A DNA stretch of 8,027 nucleotides from Syntrophales bacterium. GTDB lineage: Bacteria > Desulfobacterota > Syntrophia > Syntrophales > UBA5619. Under the pieces are notes generated by a model. It saw nothing but the letters and a program-made list of their open reading frames with translations. It made no database searches and was not told the DNA's origin. The stretch spans positions 1-8,027 of the forward strand of contig JAQTRB010000057.1 in the NCBI GenBank assembly GCA_028712015.1, written 5' to 3'. A program made the translations under genes and the position numbers. How positions within the stretch are numbered: the first letter of the stretch is position 1; the number at the start of each line of letters is the position of its first letter. Shown one piece after another: positions 1 to 6,341 of the stretch.

Positions 1-50
1 ATCCCGGGGAATGTCAACTTAAAATAGGGCTGATCTATTCCAGATACCGG

Positions 51-79
51 TTGACAGGCCAGACGGTTCTTCGTATCCT
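51..79 (+). promoter_or_regulatory. Putative sigma70-type promoter of the ndk operon
   Basis: A perfect -35 hexamer TTGACA (51-56) is followed by a 17-base spacer and TATCCT (74-79), which matches four of six consensus -10 positions. Transcription would start near 86, giving a leader of about 75 bases before ndk. The stretch 1-50 holds nothing I can assign: no convincing end of an upstream gene is visible, and the reading frame that stays open there (frame 3) does not look like a protein. The call rests only on match to consensus and correct position. Confidence 0.5.
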
Positions 80-160
80 GCCGGGCGGTTCGACAAGGCG
101 TTTTCCATCCATACGCCGACGGTATTTCAGGACGGAATATCATTTTCTCAGGAGGGAGAC

Positions 161-619
161 ATGGAACGTTCTCTGGTTTTGGTCAAACCCGACGGGGTAC
201 AACGCGGTCTGGTCGGCGAGGTGATCTCGCGCCTGGAACGGCGCGGACTGCTCCTGGCGGGGGCGAAGTTCATGCAGGTCAGCCGATCGCTGGCCGAGGA
301 GCACTACGCGATTCATCGGGGCAAGCCGTTCTATGACGGCCTGATTGCCTACATCACGTCCTCCCCGGTGATGGCGATGGTCTGGGAAGGTCCCCATGCG
401 GTGGCCGCGATCCGTCAGACGATGGGCGCTACCCGGCCGCTGGAGGCCGCGCCGGGAACGATCCGCCACGATTTTGCGCTGGAAGTGGGTCGCAACTTGA
501 CCCACGCTTCGGACAGCCCGGAAAACGGCGGGAAGGAAGCGGCGCTGTGGTTCAAACCGGAGGAGCTGGTCCACTGGAGTCGTGCCGTGGATCCGTGGAT
601 TTTCGAGGGAAAGGAGTAG
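161..619 (+). CDS. ndk: Nucleoside diphosphate kinase
   Basis: This is a 152-residue cytosolic enzyme that moves the gamma phosphate from ATP to other nucleoside diphosphates through a phosphohistidine intermediate, balancing the NTP and dNTP pools. Family signatures are clear: the N-terminal strand with LVKPDGVQRGLVGE (residues 7-20, including the nucleotide-binding Lys9), the SSPVMAMVWEG segment (67-77), the TRPLEAAPGTIRHDF region (91-105), and the active-site motif NLTHASDS with catalytic His115. Ala follows the histidine where Gly is commoner, a tolerated variant. The length and the C-terminal ending DPWIFEGKE resemble the longer, about 152-residue NDK form ending in W-[IV]-[YF]-E that is also seen in eukaryotes. 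The ATG at 161 is supported by AGGAGG at 150-155. It is the first gene of an apparent operon; the next start codon lies eight bases beyond its stop codon. Confidence 0.97.
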   Translation: MERSLVLVKPDGVQRGLVGEVISRLERRGLLLAGAKFMQVSRSLAEEHYAIHRGKPFYDGLIAYITSSPVMAMVWEGPHAVAAIRQTMGATRPLEAAPGTIRHDFALEVGRNLTHASDSPENGGKEAALWFKPEELVHWSRAVDPWIFEGKE

Positions 620-627
620 GGGAGCCG

Positions 628-1593
628 ATGAAAACCGAGGAGATTCTGGCGAAAGATTTGAATGCGGAAAAGTGGATCCGGGAGAAGGTCCGGGAATTGC
701 GGAAAAAGGTCGGGGACGGTCTGGCCATCAACGCGCTGTCCGGCGGGGTGGACTCGTCGGTCGTTACCGCTCTCGGACACCGGGCGCTGGGGGATCGTCT
801 GAAAACCTGCTTCATCGACAACGGCCTCATGCGGCAGGGCGAACCGCGGCGGGTTGCGGCCCTCTTCCGGCGGATCGGCGTTACCGTTGAAATCATTCCG
901 GCCCGGAAGGCCTTCTTTGCCGCCCTCAAGGGGATCACCGATCCGGAGGAAAAACGGGAAGCCATCACCCAGACCTTCTATAAAAACGTGTTTCGCGACA
1001 TCGTTCTCGAAAGCGGCGCCAAATACCTGCTGCAGGGAACGATCCTCACCGACGTGGATGAAACGGTGGCGGGGATCAAACGGCAGCACAACGTCTTCGA
1101 GCAGTTGGGCATCGATCCCCAGAAGGCTTTCGGGTACAGGATTCTGGAACCCCTGATCCAGTTCCGCAAGGACGGCGTGAGAAAGCTGGGCCAGGCCTTG
1201 GGGCTGCCGGAAGCGGCCTTTATGAGAACCCCTTTCCCGGGCCCGGCCCTTGCCGCACGGGTGATCGGCGAGGTGACTCCGGCCCGGATCGCGATGGTCC
1301 GGAAGGCCACCGCCATCGCCGAAAAATGGCTGATCCGCTCGGGCGCCTTTCAGTACCTCGCCATTCTGCACGAGGATCGCGTCACCGGAATGAAGGGGGG
1401 CAAAAGGGTTTTCGGAAACCAGATCGAGATCCGCTGCTGGGACAGCCTGGATGCCCGCACGGCGACCCCGACGAGACTCCCCTTCGAGACCCTGGAAAAA
1501 ATTGCCGACGGAATCGTTCATGCCATTCCGGAAGTGGTCAGCGTAACCTACAACATCACCTCGAAACCGCCGTCCACGATCGAGGCCATATGA
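628..1593 (+). CDS. Stand-alone GMP synthase ATP-pyrophosphatase (GuaA C-terminal) family protein, diverged
   Basis: The 321-residue protein aligns by eye with the synthetase half of GuaA, which adenylates XMP and aminates it to GMP. The PP-loop SGGVDSS is at residues 38-44, followed by the FIDNGLMRQGE strand-turn (62-72), LLQGTILTDV (134-143), the EPLIQFRKDGVRKLGQALGLP stretch (174-194), PFPGPALAARVIGEV (202-216), and a C-terminal dimerisation/XMP-binding segment ending YNITSKPPSTIEAI (308-321). The glutaminase (GATase) domain is absent, as in archaeal two-subunit GMP synthases, so ammonia would come from a separate subunit or free ammonium. Differences from canonical GuaA include RQHNV (152-156) plus a changed follow-on in place of SHHNVGG, a shortened preceding loop, and LDARTATPTRLP in place of the usual T.D.MTA-W-RLP block. 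Function as true GMP synthase is therefore probable but unproven; a related aminating or adenylating role is possible. The ATG at 628 is preferred over an upstream GTG at 547 that would overlap ndk; AAGGAG at 611-616 precedes it. The end overlaps the slt start. Confidence 0.82.
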   Translation: MKTEEILAKDLNAEKWIREKVRELRKKVGDGLAINALSGGVDSSVVTALGHRALGDRLKTCFIDNGLMRQGEPRRVAALFRRIGVTVEIIPARKAFFAALKGITDPEEKREAITQTFYKNVFRDIVLESGAKYLLQGTILTDVDETVAGIKRQHNVFEQLGIDPQKAFGYRILEPLIQFRKDGVRKLGQALGLPEAAFMRTPFPGPALAARVIGEVTPARIAMVRKATAIAEKWLIRSGAFQYLAILHEDRVTGMKGGKRVFGNQIEIRCWDSLDARTATPTRLPFETLEKIADGIVHAIPEVVSVTYNITSKPPSTIEAI

Positions 1594-3548
1594 GGATGGG
1601 TCCGGCGGCATCGTGGCGGGCGATCGTGGCGGTGATTCTGCTGGCGCTGCCCGCCGCGGTTTTTGCCGCCGGGAGGTCGTCCCAGGACAACGCGCTGCTG
1701 GCCGCCCGGGATGCCTTTGTCTCCGGCGACGGATTCAAGCTGGCCGGATATGTGGAAAAAGTCCGAGGTCATGCACTCCAATCCTATGTGGCCTTCTGGG
1801 GATTGAGGCTGCGCCTGGAGCAGGCCTCTCCGCAGGAACTGCGGGATTTTCTCTCCCGGAACGAAGGGACCGTTCTGGCCGAGCAGTTGCGCCGGGACTG
1901 GCTTGTTGTTTTGGGGAAAAAGGGGCAATGGGATCTGTTTGGGGAGGAGGTTGCCGCGCTCGTCAGAGAGGCGGATTCCGACCTGGCCGGTTATGCGCTG
2001 CAGGAACGGTGGCGGCGGCAGGATCCGTCCGTATTTGCCGAGATGAGATCCCTCTGGAAAACGCCGCGCAGGCTGCCGGAAGGCTGTATGCCGGTGGTCG
2101 AGGCGATGTTGCAGTCCGGCGAGCTCGCGACGCGGGATCTGCGCGACCGCTTCCGATTGCTCGTCCGGGCCAATCTCATCGCCGAAGCCCGGCAGGTCGT
2201 GGAACGTCTGTCCCTGGACCAAGCCCCTTCCGCGATTCAGCTCGACGTCGCCGCCGTGTCGCCGGCCGGGTTTCTGGAGCGGGCCGGGGACAGGCTGGAA
2301 ACGGCGCCGGAGCGGGAGCTGGCGATCGTCGCGCTCGCCTGTCTGTCCCGGACCGATTTGCAACGCGCCGTCGGGTTCTGGAACGGCGGATTGCGGGAAC
2401 GGTTTCCCCCGGAAGATCAGCGATATATCTGGGCGATATTCGCCACCCACGGCGCCCGCCGTCATCTCCCGGAGGCCGTGGATTGGTTCACGAAGGCCGA
2501 AGAAACCCAGTTGACCGATGAGCAGGCGGCCTGGCGTGTCCGGATCGCGCTCCGGCAGGAAAACTGGCCGGAAGTGAAAAACGCGATCGAGCGGATGTCG
2601 CCGGCGGAACGCGACCGGCCGTCCTGGATCTACTGGCTCGGCCGCTCGCTCTTTGCGCTCGGGAACCGGGAAGCGGGACGGGCGCTTTTCGGGCGAATCG
2701 CCGGCGAACACCATTTCTACGGTCGGCTTGCCGCGGAGGAGTTGGAGATGCCGCTGAAGCTCCCGCCGAAGGCGGCGGCGCCGACCCGGGGAGAGATGGC
2801 CGAGGTCGCCGGCCGGGCCGGCATGAAACGGGCGCTGGCGCTTTTCCGGCTGGGTCTGCGGAAGGAGGCCGTGACCGAATGGTTGTGGACCGTCCGTTCC
2901 ATGGACGACCGGTTTTTGCTGGCCGCCGCCGAGCTGGCCAGACGAAACCGGATTTGGGACCGGGCCATCAACACGGCCGACCGAACCGTCGGCGAGCACG
3001 ACTTTACGCTGCGCTATCTCGTTCCTTACCGCGATCTGCTCTCCAGCCATGCCCGCCGCCGAAGCATAGAGGAGCCGCTGCTCTTCGGACTGGTTCGCCA
3101 GGAGAGCCGTTTCATTGCCGATGCCAGGTCTTCGGCGGGCGCCTTGGGGCTCATGCAGTTGATGCCGGAAACGGCGCGCCTCGTCGCGCGAAAAATGGGC
3201 CTGAGGGGTTATCATCCGTCCCGTTTGATCCGACCGGAGACGAACGCCGCGCTCGGCGCCTGCTATCTGCGAAATGTCCTCGACGGATTTCAGGGGAACC
3301 CGGTGCTCGCGGCCGCCGCTTACAATGCCGGTCCGGGCCGCGCGCGCAAGTGGCGCGATACGAAATCGATCGAGGGCGCGATCTACATCGAGTCGATCCC
3401 GTTTACGGAAACGCGTGAGTATGTCAAGAAGGTGATGACGAATGCCGTCTATTACGAGGCGTTGTCGGGCGGCGAGCCGCGTTCCTTGAAGTCCCGCCTG
3501 GGGAGGATCGATGGCGGACCGGAGCTGAAAAACGGAACGGAAGAATAG
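1590..3548 (+). CDS. slt: Soluble lytic murein transglycosylase (Slt70-like), exported
   Basis: A 652-residue periplasmic enzyme, close to the 645 residues of E. coli Slt70, that cleaves the MurNAc-GlcNAc bond of peptidoglycan to leave 1,6-anhydro-MurNAc ends. An N-terminal signal peptide is visible: basic start, hydrophobic core IVAVILLALPAAVF, and a probable cleavage after AVFA (about residue 26). Residues about 35-490 form a long helical region rich in Leu, Ala, Arg and Glu, matching the superhelical U and L domains. The catalytic SLT domain (about 493-625) has LVRQESRF with the catalytic Glu505, SSAGALGLMQLMPETA (514-529), LAAAAYNAGPGR (573-584) and a substrate-groove segment IPFTETREYV (603-612). 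The ATG at 1590 overlaps the preceding stop codon as ATGA, with GAGG at 1582-1585, implying translational coupling. No lipobox is seen, so it should be soluble and not a membrane-bound lipoprotein. Confidence 0.94.
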   Translation: MRMGPAASWRAIVAVILLALPAAVFAAGRSSQDNALLAARDAFVSGDGFKLAGYVEKVRGHALQSYVAFWGLRLRLEQASPQELRDFLSRNEGTVLAEQLRRDWLVVLGKKGQWDLFGEEVAALVREADSDLAGYALQERWRRQDPSVFAEMRSLWKTPRRLPEGCMPVVEAMLQSGELATRDLRDRFRLLVRANLIAEARQVVERLSLDQAPSAIQLDVAAVSPAGFLERAGDRLETAPERELAIVALACLSRTDLQRAVGFWNGGLRERFPPEDQRYIWAIFATHGARRHLPEAVDWFTKAEETQLTDEQAAWRVRIALRQENWPEVKNAIERMSPAERDRPSWIYWLGRSLFALGNREAGRALFGRIAGEHHFYGRLAAEELEMPLKLPPKAAAPTRGEMAEVAGRAGMKRALALFRLGLRKEAVTEWLWTVRSMDDRFLLAAAELARRNRIWDRAINTADRTVGEHDFTLRYLVPYRDLLSSHARRRSIEEPLLFGLVRQESRFIADARSSAGALGLMQLMPETARLVARKMGLRGYHPSRLIRPETNAALGACYLRNVLDGFQGNPVLAAAAYNAGPGRARKWRDTKSIEGAIYIESIPFTETREYVKKVMTNAVYYEALSGGEPRSLKSRLGRIDGGPELKNGTEE

Positions 3549-3565
3549 TCGGGGTCATTCCGCTT

Positions 3566-3583
3566 GCCTCTTCCCATGGAGGC
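3566..3583 (+). terminator. Weak hairpin between slt and the RraA-like gene
   Basis: GCCTC (3566-3570) and GAGGC (3579-3583) are perfect inverted repeats around an eight-base loop, 18 bases beyond the slt stop codon. The stem is only five pairs and is followed by TTCTTG, a poor U-tract, so it may be a weak or rho-assisted terminator, or chance. No convincing promoter for the following gene was found in this 83-base gap, so read-through from the ndk operon is possible. Confidence 0.25.
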
Positions 3584-3631
3584 TTCTTGCAAACGGCACA
3601 GTCATTCTCGGGAGTCTGGAGGTTGATCGAT

Positions 3632-4357
3632 ATGGCAAAAACGACCGAACAAAAGATATTGCGGGCGCTCAGAAATTTCGACACCCCGTCCATCACCAAC
3701 GTGGTGGCCACCTATCCGTCGAATCCCCTCTGCCTGGGACTCTACAATCCTTGGACCGAGAACTGGTACACCGACCAGACGATTCGCTGCATGTACCCCG
3801 AGCTCGGGCGAATCGCGGGTTATGCGGTGACCTGCGTGTACGGCTTGCCCGATCCGGGCTTCAAGCGGCTCACCTTCATGGATGTCATCGATGCGCTCGA
3901 CGTCTCCCCGAAGCCGACCATCCTGGTTCTGCAACAGAAGTTTCCGCCCGGGATCGCGGGCAAGGTCGGATTGTCGGGCGGCAACATGACCGCGGCGATG
4001 AAGGCCGTCGGTTGTCTGGGGGTGATCTCCAACGGCCCTTCGCGCGACATCGACGAGATCCGTCCGATGAAATTCCAGTATCTGCTGAGCGGCATATGCG
4101 CCGGGCACGGCGACATGGCGGTATACGCGGTGAACGTTCCCGTATCGGTGGGAGGAATGGACGTATGCCCGGGTGAAATCGTGCACATGGACGAGAACGG
4201 GGCGGTCAAGTTCCCCGCGGACAAGATGGGAGCGATCCTGGAAAACGTTCAGGCGCTGCAGAAGGCAGAAGCCGAACGCATGGGCCGGCTGCGGAATGCC
4301 CGGTCGGCCGCCGAAGTCCGGGCCGTCTTCGCCGGTCAGTCCTACGCGAAGAAATAG
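3632..4357 (+). CDS. RraA-like / 4-hydroxy-4-methyl-2-oxoglutarate aldolase-fold family protein
   Basis: The 241-residue protein belongs to the RraA-like family, whose members include divalent-metal class II pyruvate aldolases / oxaloacetate decarboxylases and the RNase E inhibitor RraA. Visible family marks are the opening LRNFDTPSITNVV (13-25), GYAVTC (63-68), GGNMTAAMKAVGCLGVISNGPSRDIDEIR (117-144), whose Arg138-Asp139 is the substrate/metal-binding RD pair, followed by VNVPVSVGGMDVCPGEIVHMDENGAVKFP (167-195). PGE stands where PGD is usual. It is longer than E. coli RraA (about 160 residues), having an extra N-terminal segment with an aromatic-rich stretch (39-55), which favours an enzyme or unknown role over an RNase E regulator. 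The ATG at 3632 is chosen because GGAGG (3618-3622) lies nine bases upstream; an in-frame TTG at 3587 lacks comparable support. It is cytosolic, with no signal peptide or membrane helix. The true substrate cannot be read from sequence. Confidence 0.85.
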   Translation: MAKTTEQKILRALRNFDTPSITNVVATYPSNPLCLGLYNPWTENWYTDQTIRCMYPELGRIAGYAVTCVYGLPDPGFKRLTFMDVIDALDVSPKPTILVLQQKFPPGIAGKVGLSGGNMTAAMKAVGCLGVISNGPSRDIDEIRPMKFQYLLSGICAGHGDMAVYAVNVPVSVGGMDVCPGEIVHMDENGAVKFPADKMGAILENVQALQKAEAERMGRLRNARSAAEVRAVFAGQSYAKK

Positions 4358-4376
4358 CGGTTTGGCGGACCGATGT

Positions 4377-4409
4377 CGGAGGGGTTCGCGAAGAACGAGA
4401 GATCCTCCG
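4377..4409. terminator. Possible hairpin in the 80-base convergent gap
   Basis: CGGAGG (4377-4382) and CCTCCG (4404-4409) are perfect inverted repeats with a 21-base loop, and a second short repeat TCCCC/GGGGA lies just downstream. Neither is followed by a run of T on either strand. The position between two converging genes makes a terminator function reasonable, but the structure is weak. Confidence 0.2.
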
Positions 4410-4437
4410 GGTCCTCCCCGAAATCGAGAGGGGATGC

Positions 4438-5166
4438 TCACGGGTGATCGAAGAGATACCCGATGGAGCGGAGGCTGCGGAAATAGACCGGGTTCTGGGG
4501 GTCCTCCTCGAAGTACTTCCGCAGCCGGACGAGGAAAATGTCCACGGTCCGCGTCGTCGTTATGCCGGTGTACCCCCATCCCACCTCCAGCAGGGTTTTC
4601 CGGGTCAGAGGCTTCCCCCGGTTGGCGATGAAGAGTTTGAGCAGCCGGACCTCCTGCTCGGTCAGATGGAGCATTCCCTGTCGGGTTTGAGCCGTCATCG
4701 CGGTAAAATCGATGGTATTGTCGCCGAAAATGTAGCGGGTTGCCTCCGCCGGGGCCGAAGCGCCGGCGACGGAAGGCTCGCGACCCCAGAGGGAGCGGGT
4801 CAGCAGACGTTCCACCCTCAGCATGAATTCCGCCAGATTGAAAGGCTTGGCGAGATAGTCGTCGACGCCGCAGGAAAAGCCTTTGATCCGATCGTCGGGA
4901 GCCCCCTTGGCCGAAAGAATCAGAACGGGAAGCCGCTCATCCCGCAGGCGGATGTGGCGCAGCACGGAGATGCCGTCCAGCCCGGGAAGCATGATGTCCA
5001 GAACGATCAGATTCGGATTCCACTCTTTCCACATCCGGAGGCCTTCGGTCCCGCTGTCGGCAATGGCCGTCTCATAACCCTGCAGCGTGAGATTCAGCTT
5101 CAGCCCCTCGGCGATATGGGCGTCATCCTCGACGATCAGGATGCGCCTTTTTTCATTCTGTTTCAT
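4438..5166 (-). CDS. Two-component response regulator, OmpR/PhoB family
   Basis: A 242-residue cytosolic transcription regulator. The receiver domain (about 8-122) has the acidic cluster EDD (13-15), the phospho-acceptor Asp57 in LIVLDIMLPG, the switch Ser85 in LILSAKG, and Lys107 in DDYLAKPF, with Tyr104 as switch aromatic. A linker of about 20 residues rich in Ala, Ser and Pro leads to a winged-helix DNA-binding domain (about 145-240). There LTEQEVRLLKLF, the recognition-helix region TRTVDIFLVRLRKYF and the wing RSLRSIGYLF match the Trans_reg_C pattern. The start codon is preceded by GGAAGGGGG and overlaps the end of the sensor kinase gene by 14 bases, so the two proteins are a cognate pair. 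As family members usually bind direct repeats, the repeat at 6234-6253 ahead of the kinase gene is a candidate target. The regulon is unknown. Confidence 0.95.
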   Translation of the reverse strand: MKQNEKRRILIVEDDAHIAEGLKLNLTLQGYETAIADSGTEGLRMWKEWNPNLIVLDIMLPGLDGISVLRHIRLRDERLPVLILSAKGAPDDRIKGFSCGVDDYLAKPFNLAEFMLRVERLLTRSLWGREPSVAGASAPAEATRYIFGDNTIDFTAMTAQTRQGMLHLTEQEVRLLKLFIANRGKPLTRKTLLEVGWGYTGITTTRTVDIFLVRLRKYFEEDPQNPVYFRSLRSIGYLFDHP

Positions 5167-6133
5167 TGTTGCCCCCTTCCGTCACCCCTCCGGGGAGGAT
5201 CAGCGTCAATACGGATCCCTTCCCCGTCCCTTCACTGTCGGCAACCATTTTCCCTCGATGAAGCCGGGCGATCTGTTGGACAAGGTAGAGTCCGATCCCG
5301 CTCCCCCCGACGGGGCTTGGACCTTCATGAGAGGCCTGATAAAATTTGCGGAAGATTCGCCTGCGCTCCGCCTGGGCGATGCCGATGCCGTTGTCCTTGA
5401 AGTGAATCAGCAGAGACTTTTCCTTCCGTTCAAAGGTGATGTCGATCCGCGGTTTCTCGGACACATTGTATTTGATGGCGTTTGTCAGGATGTTCATGAG
5501 GAGCATCTCGAAGAGGGAGGTGATCACGGGATAAAAGAGAGGGCCTCCGGACGGCGGTGCCAAGCGAATCTCGCAGTCGCGGAAAATATGGCGGTTGTCG
5601 CCGATGAATCGCCGGATCGTCTCGGGAAGATCGACCCTTGTGGGAGCCCCCTCCTGGAGCCGTCTTTCGATCCGGGCGAGGTTCAGAATGCTGTTGATGT
5701 TGGCGGAAAGGCGTTCAACGTCTTGAAGCATGAACCCGATGTATTTGAGCTGTTCCTCCCGGGGCAGGTCGTGTTTCGTGAACGTCTCGAGATAGAGTTT
5801 CAGCGAGGTCACGGGGGTCTTGAGCTCGTGGGTGAAATTGTTGATGAAGGTATGCTGAAGGCGGTAGAGCTGCAGCGTCTTTAGATTGTAGATGAAGATG
5901 ATCAGGATTCCCACCAGGATGACGCCGACCAGCAGCGACAGGATGAGGATCACCACCCAGGTCCGGGCCTCGAAAAACTGATTTTCGTCGAGTTGGTAGC
6001 GCCGGATCACCGCATTGAGATTTTCGCTGACGCCGACATACCAATAAATGTAGAGAAAAAGCGAGATCGCCAGCGCGACCGTGGAGAGGACAAAGATAAA
6101 AACCGGATGGATGAACCATTTCGCCTGTTTCAT
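5153..6133 (-). CDS. Membrane sensor histidine kinase (HisKA-HATPase)
   Basis: A 326-residue inner-membrane kinase that would autophosphorylate on His and pass the phosphate to the response regulator encoded just downstream. Two hydrophobic helices (about 10-33 and 59-82) bracket only about 25 residues outside the membrane; no PAS, HAMP or large sensor domain is seen. The HisKA domain has FTHELKTPV with His102. The ATPase domain has the N-box NILTNAIKY (214-222), G1 box DNGIG (247-251), F-box IFRKFYQ (260-266) and G2 box GGSGIGLYL (276-284). The C-terminus is short and acidic. The ATG at 6133 is preferred over an in-frame start at 6259: it has GGGAGGG and AAAGG upstream, and the extended 42-residue leader would run through the AT-rich promoter region and is poor protein sequence. 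Total length is small for the class because of the missing sensor domain. Confidence 0.95.
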   Translation of the reverse strand: MKQAKWFIHPVFIFVLSTVALAISLFLYIYWYVGVSENLNAVIRRYQLDENQFFEARTWVVILILSLLVGVILVGILIIFIYNLKTLQLYRLQHTFINNFTHELKTPVTSLKLYLETFTKHDLPREEQLKYIGFMLQDVERLSANINSILNLARIERRLQEGAPTRVDLPETIRRFIGDNRHIFRDCEIRLAPPSGGPLFYPVITSLFEMLLMNILTNAIKYNVSEKPRIDITFERKEKSLLIHFKDNGIGIAQAERRRIFRKFYQASHEGPSPVGGSGIGLYLVQQIARLHRGKMVADSEGTGKGSVLTLILPGGVTEGGNNETE

Positions 6134-6233
6134 CTGAGCCTTTCCCTCCCGCTTTTGATCCCGTCCATGGGCGCATTTTCCGCGGCAAGCCGTGGATGCT
6201 GCGGGTAAAAACGACGGGATTTTCCCCGCTTCA

Positions 6234-6274
6234 ATTGTAAAAATATTGTAAAACAACAACTTGCCGCTTCACAA
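6234..6274 (-). promoter_or_regulatory. Putative operator (direct repeat) and promoter of the two-component operon
   Basis: In the divergent gap between the kinase gene and the radical SAM gene there is an AT-rich island. On the plus strand ATTGTAAAA occurs twice (6234-6242 and 6245-6253), an exact 9-base direct repeat with 11-base period, about one helical turn, which is the arrangement typical of sites for OmpR/PhoB-type regulators. On the minus strand the same bases contain TACAAT (6250-6245), a five-of-six -10 match, with TTGTGA (6274-6269) 18 bases upstream as a possible -35. The second TACAAT (6239-6234) is an alternative -10. Operator and promoter would thus overlap, which suggests autoregulation. 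Promoter strength and regulator identity are inferred. Confidence 0.42.
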
Positions 6275-6325
6275 TCCCCTGAAGATCGTTTAGCTTGCTT
6301 CGGACAGTCAAAAAGCCCTCGTGAA

Positions 6326-6341
6326 AAGGAGAACACTATTG
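6326..6341 (+). promoter_or_regulatory. Ribosome binding site deciding a TTG start
   Basis: AAGGAG (6326-6331) lies seven bases ahead of TTG (6339-6341). An in-frame GTG at 6321 begins upstream of this Shine-Dalgarno element and has no comparable site of its own, and no suitable ATG is found until residue 39, after the conserved N-terminus has begun. TTG is therefore the best start. Confidence 0.75.

Noticed and set aside
3..224. Plus-strand frame open from the window edge into ndk
   Set aside because: Its translation has no family resemblance, it contains the promoter and ribosome binding site of ndk, and it overlaps ndk in another frame.
494..517. NDK active-site motif with Ala after the catalytic His, as a possible defect
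   Set aside because: Ala at this position is tolerated in the family pattern and all other catalytic residues are present, so activity is expected.
547..627. Upstream in-frame GTG start for the GuaA-like gene
   Set aside because: It would overlap ndk by about 70 bases, and the added residues do not resemble the family; the ATG at 628 with AAGGAG upstream fits better.
415..1611. Open minus-strand frame of about 398 codons across ndk and the GuaA-like gene
   Set aside because: It spans two well-supported genes on the other strand and the gap between them and has no family signature; a compositional shadow.
1548..3215. Long open frame of about 555 codons on the minus strand opposite slt
   Set aside because: It lies wholly across the clear Slt reading frame, is low-complexity in Arg, Pro and Gly as expected for the antisense of GC-rich coding DNA, and shows no domain motif.
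6134..6259. N-terminal extension of the histidine kinase to a start at 6259
   Set aside because: The added 42 residues cover the promoter and leader region and include unlikely protein sequence; the ATG at 6133 has a good ribosome binding site and begins just before the first membrane helix.
6134..6338. Possible cobalamin riboswitch ahead of the B12-dependent radical SAM gene
   Set aside because: The gap is only 205 bases and no B12-box-like conserved segment or matching multi-stem arrangement was seen; only the direct repeat and a short GCGGG/CCCGC pairing (6201-6229) stand out.
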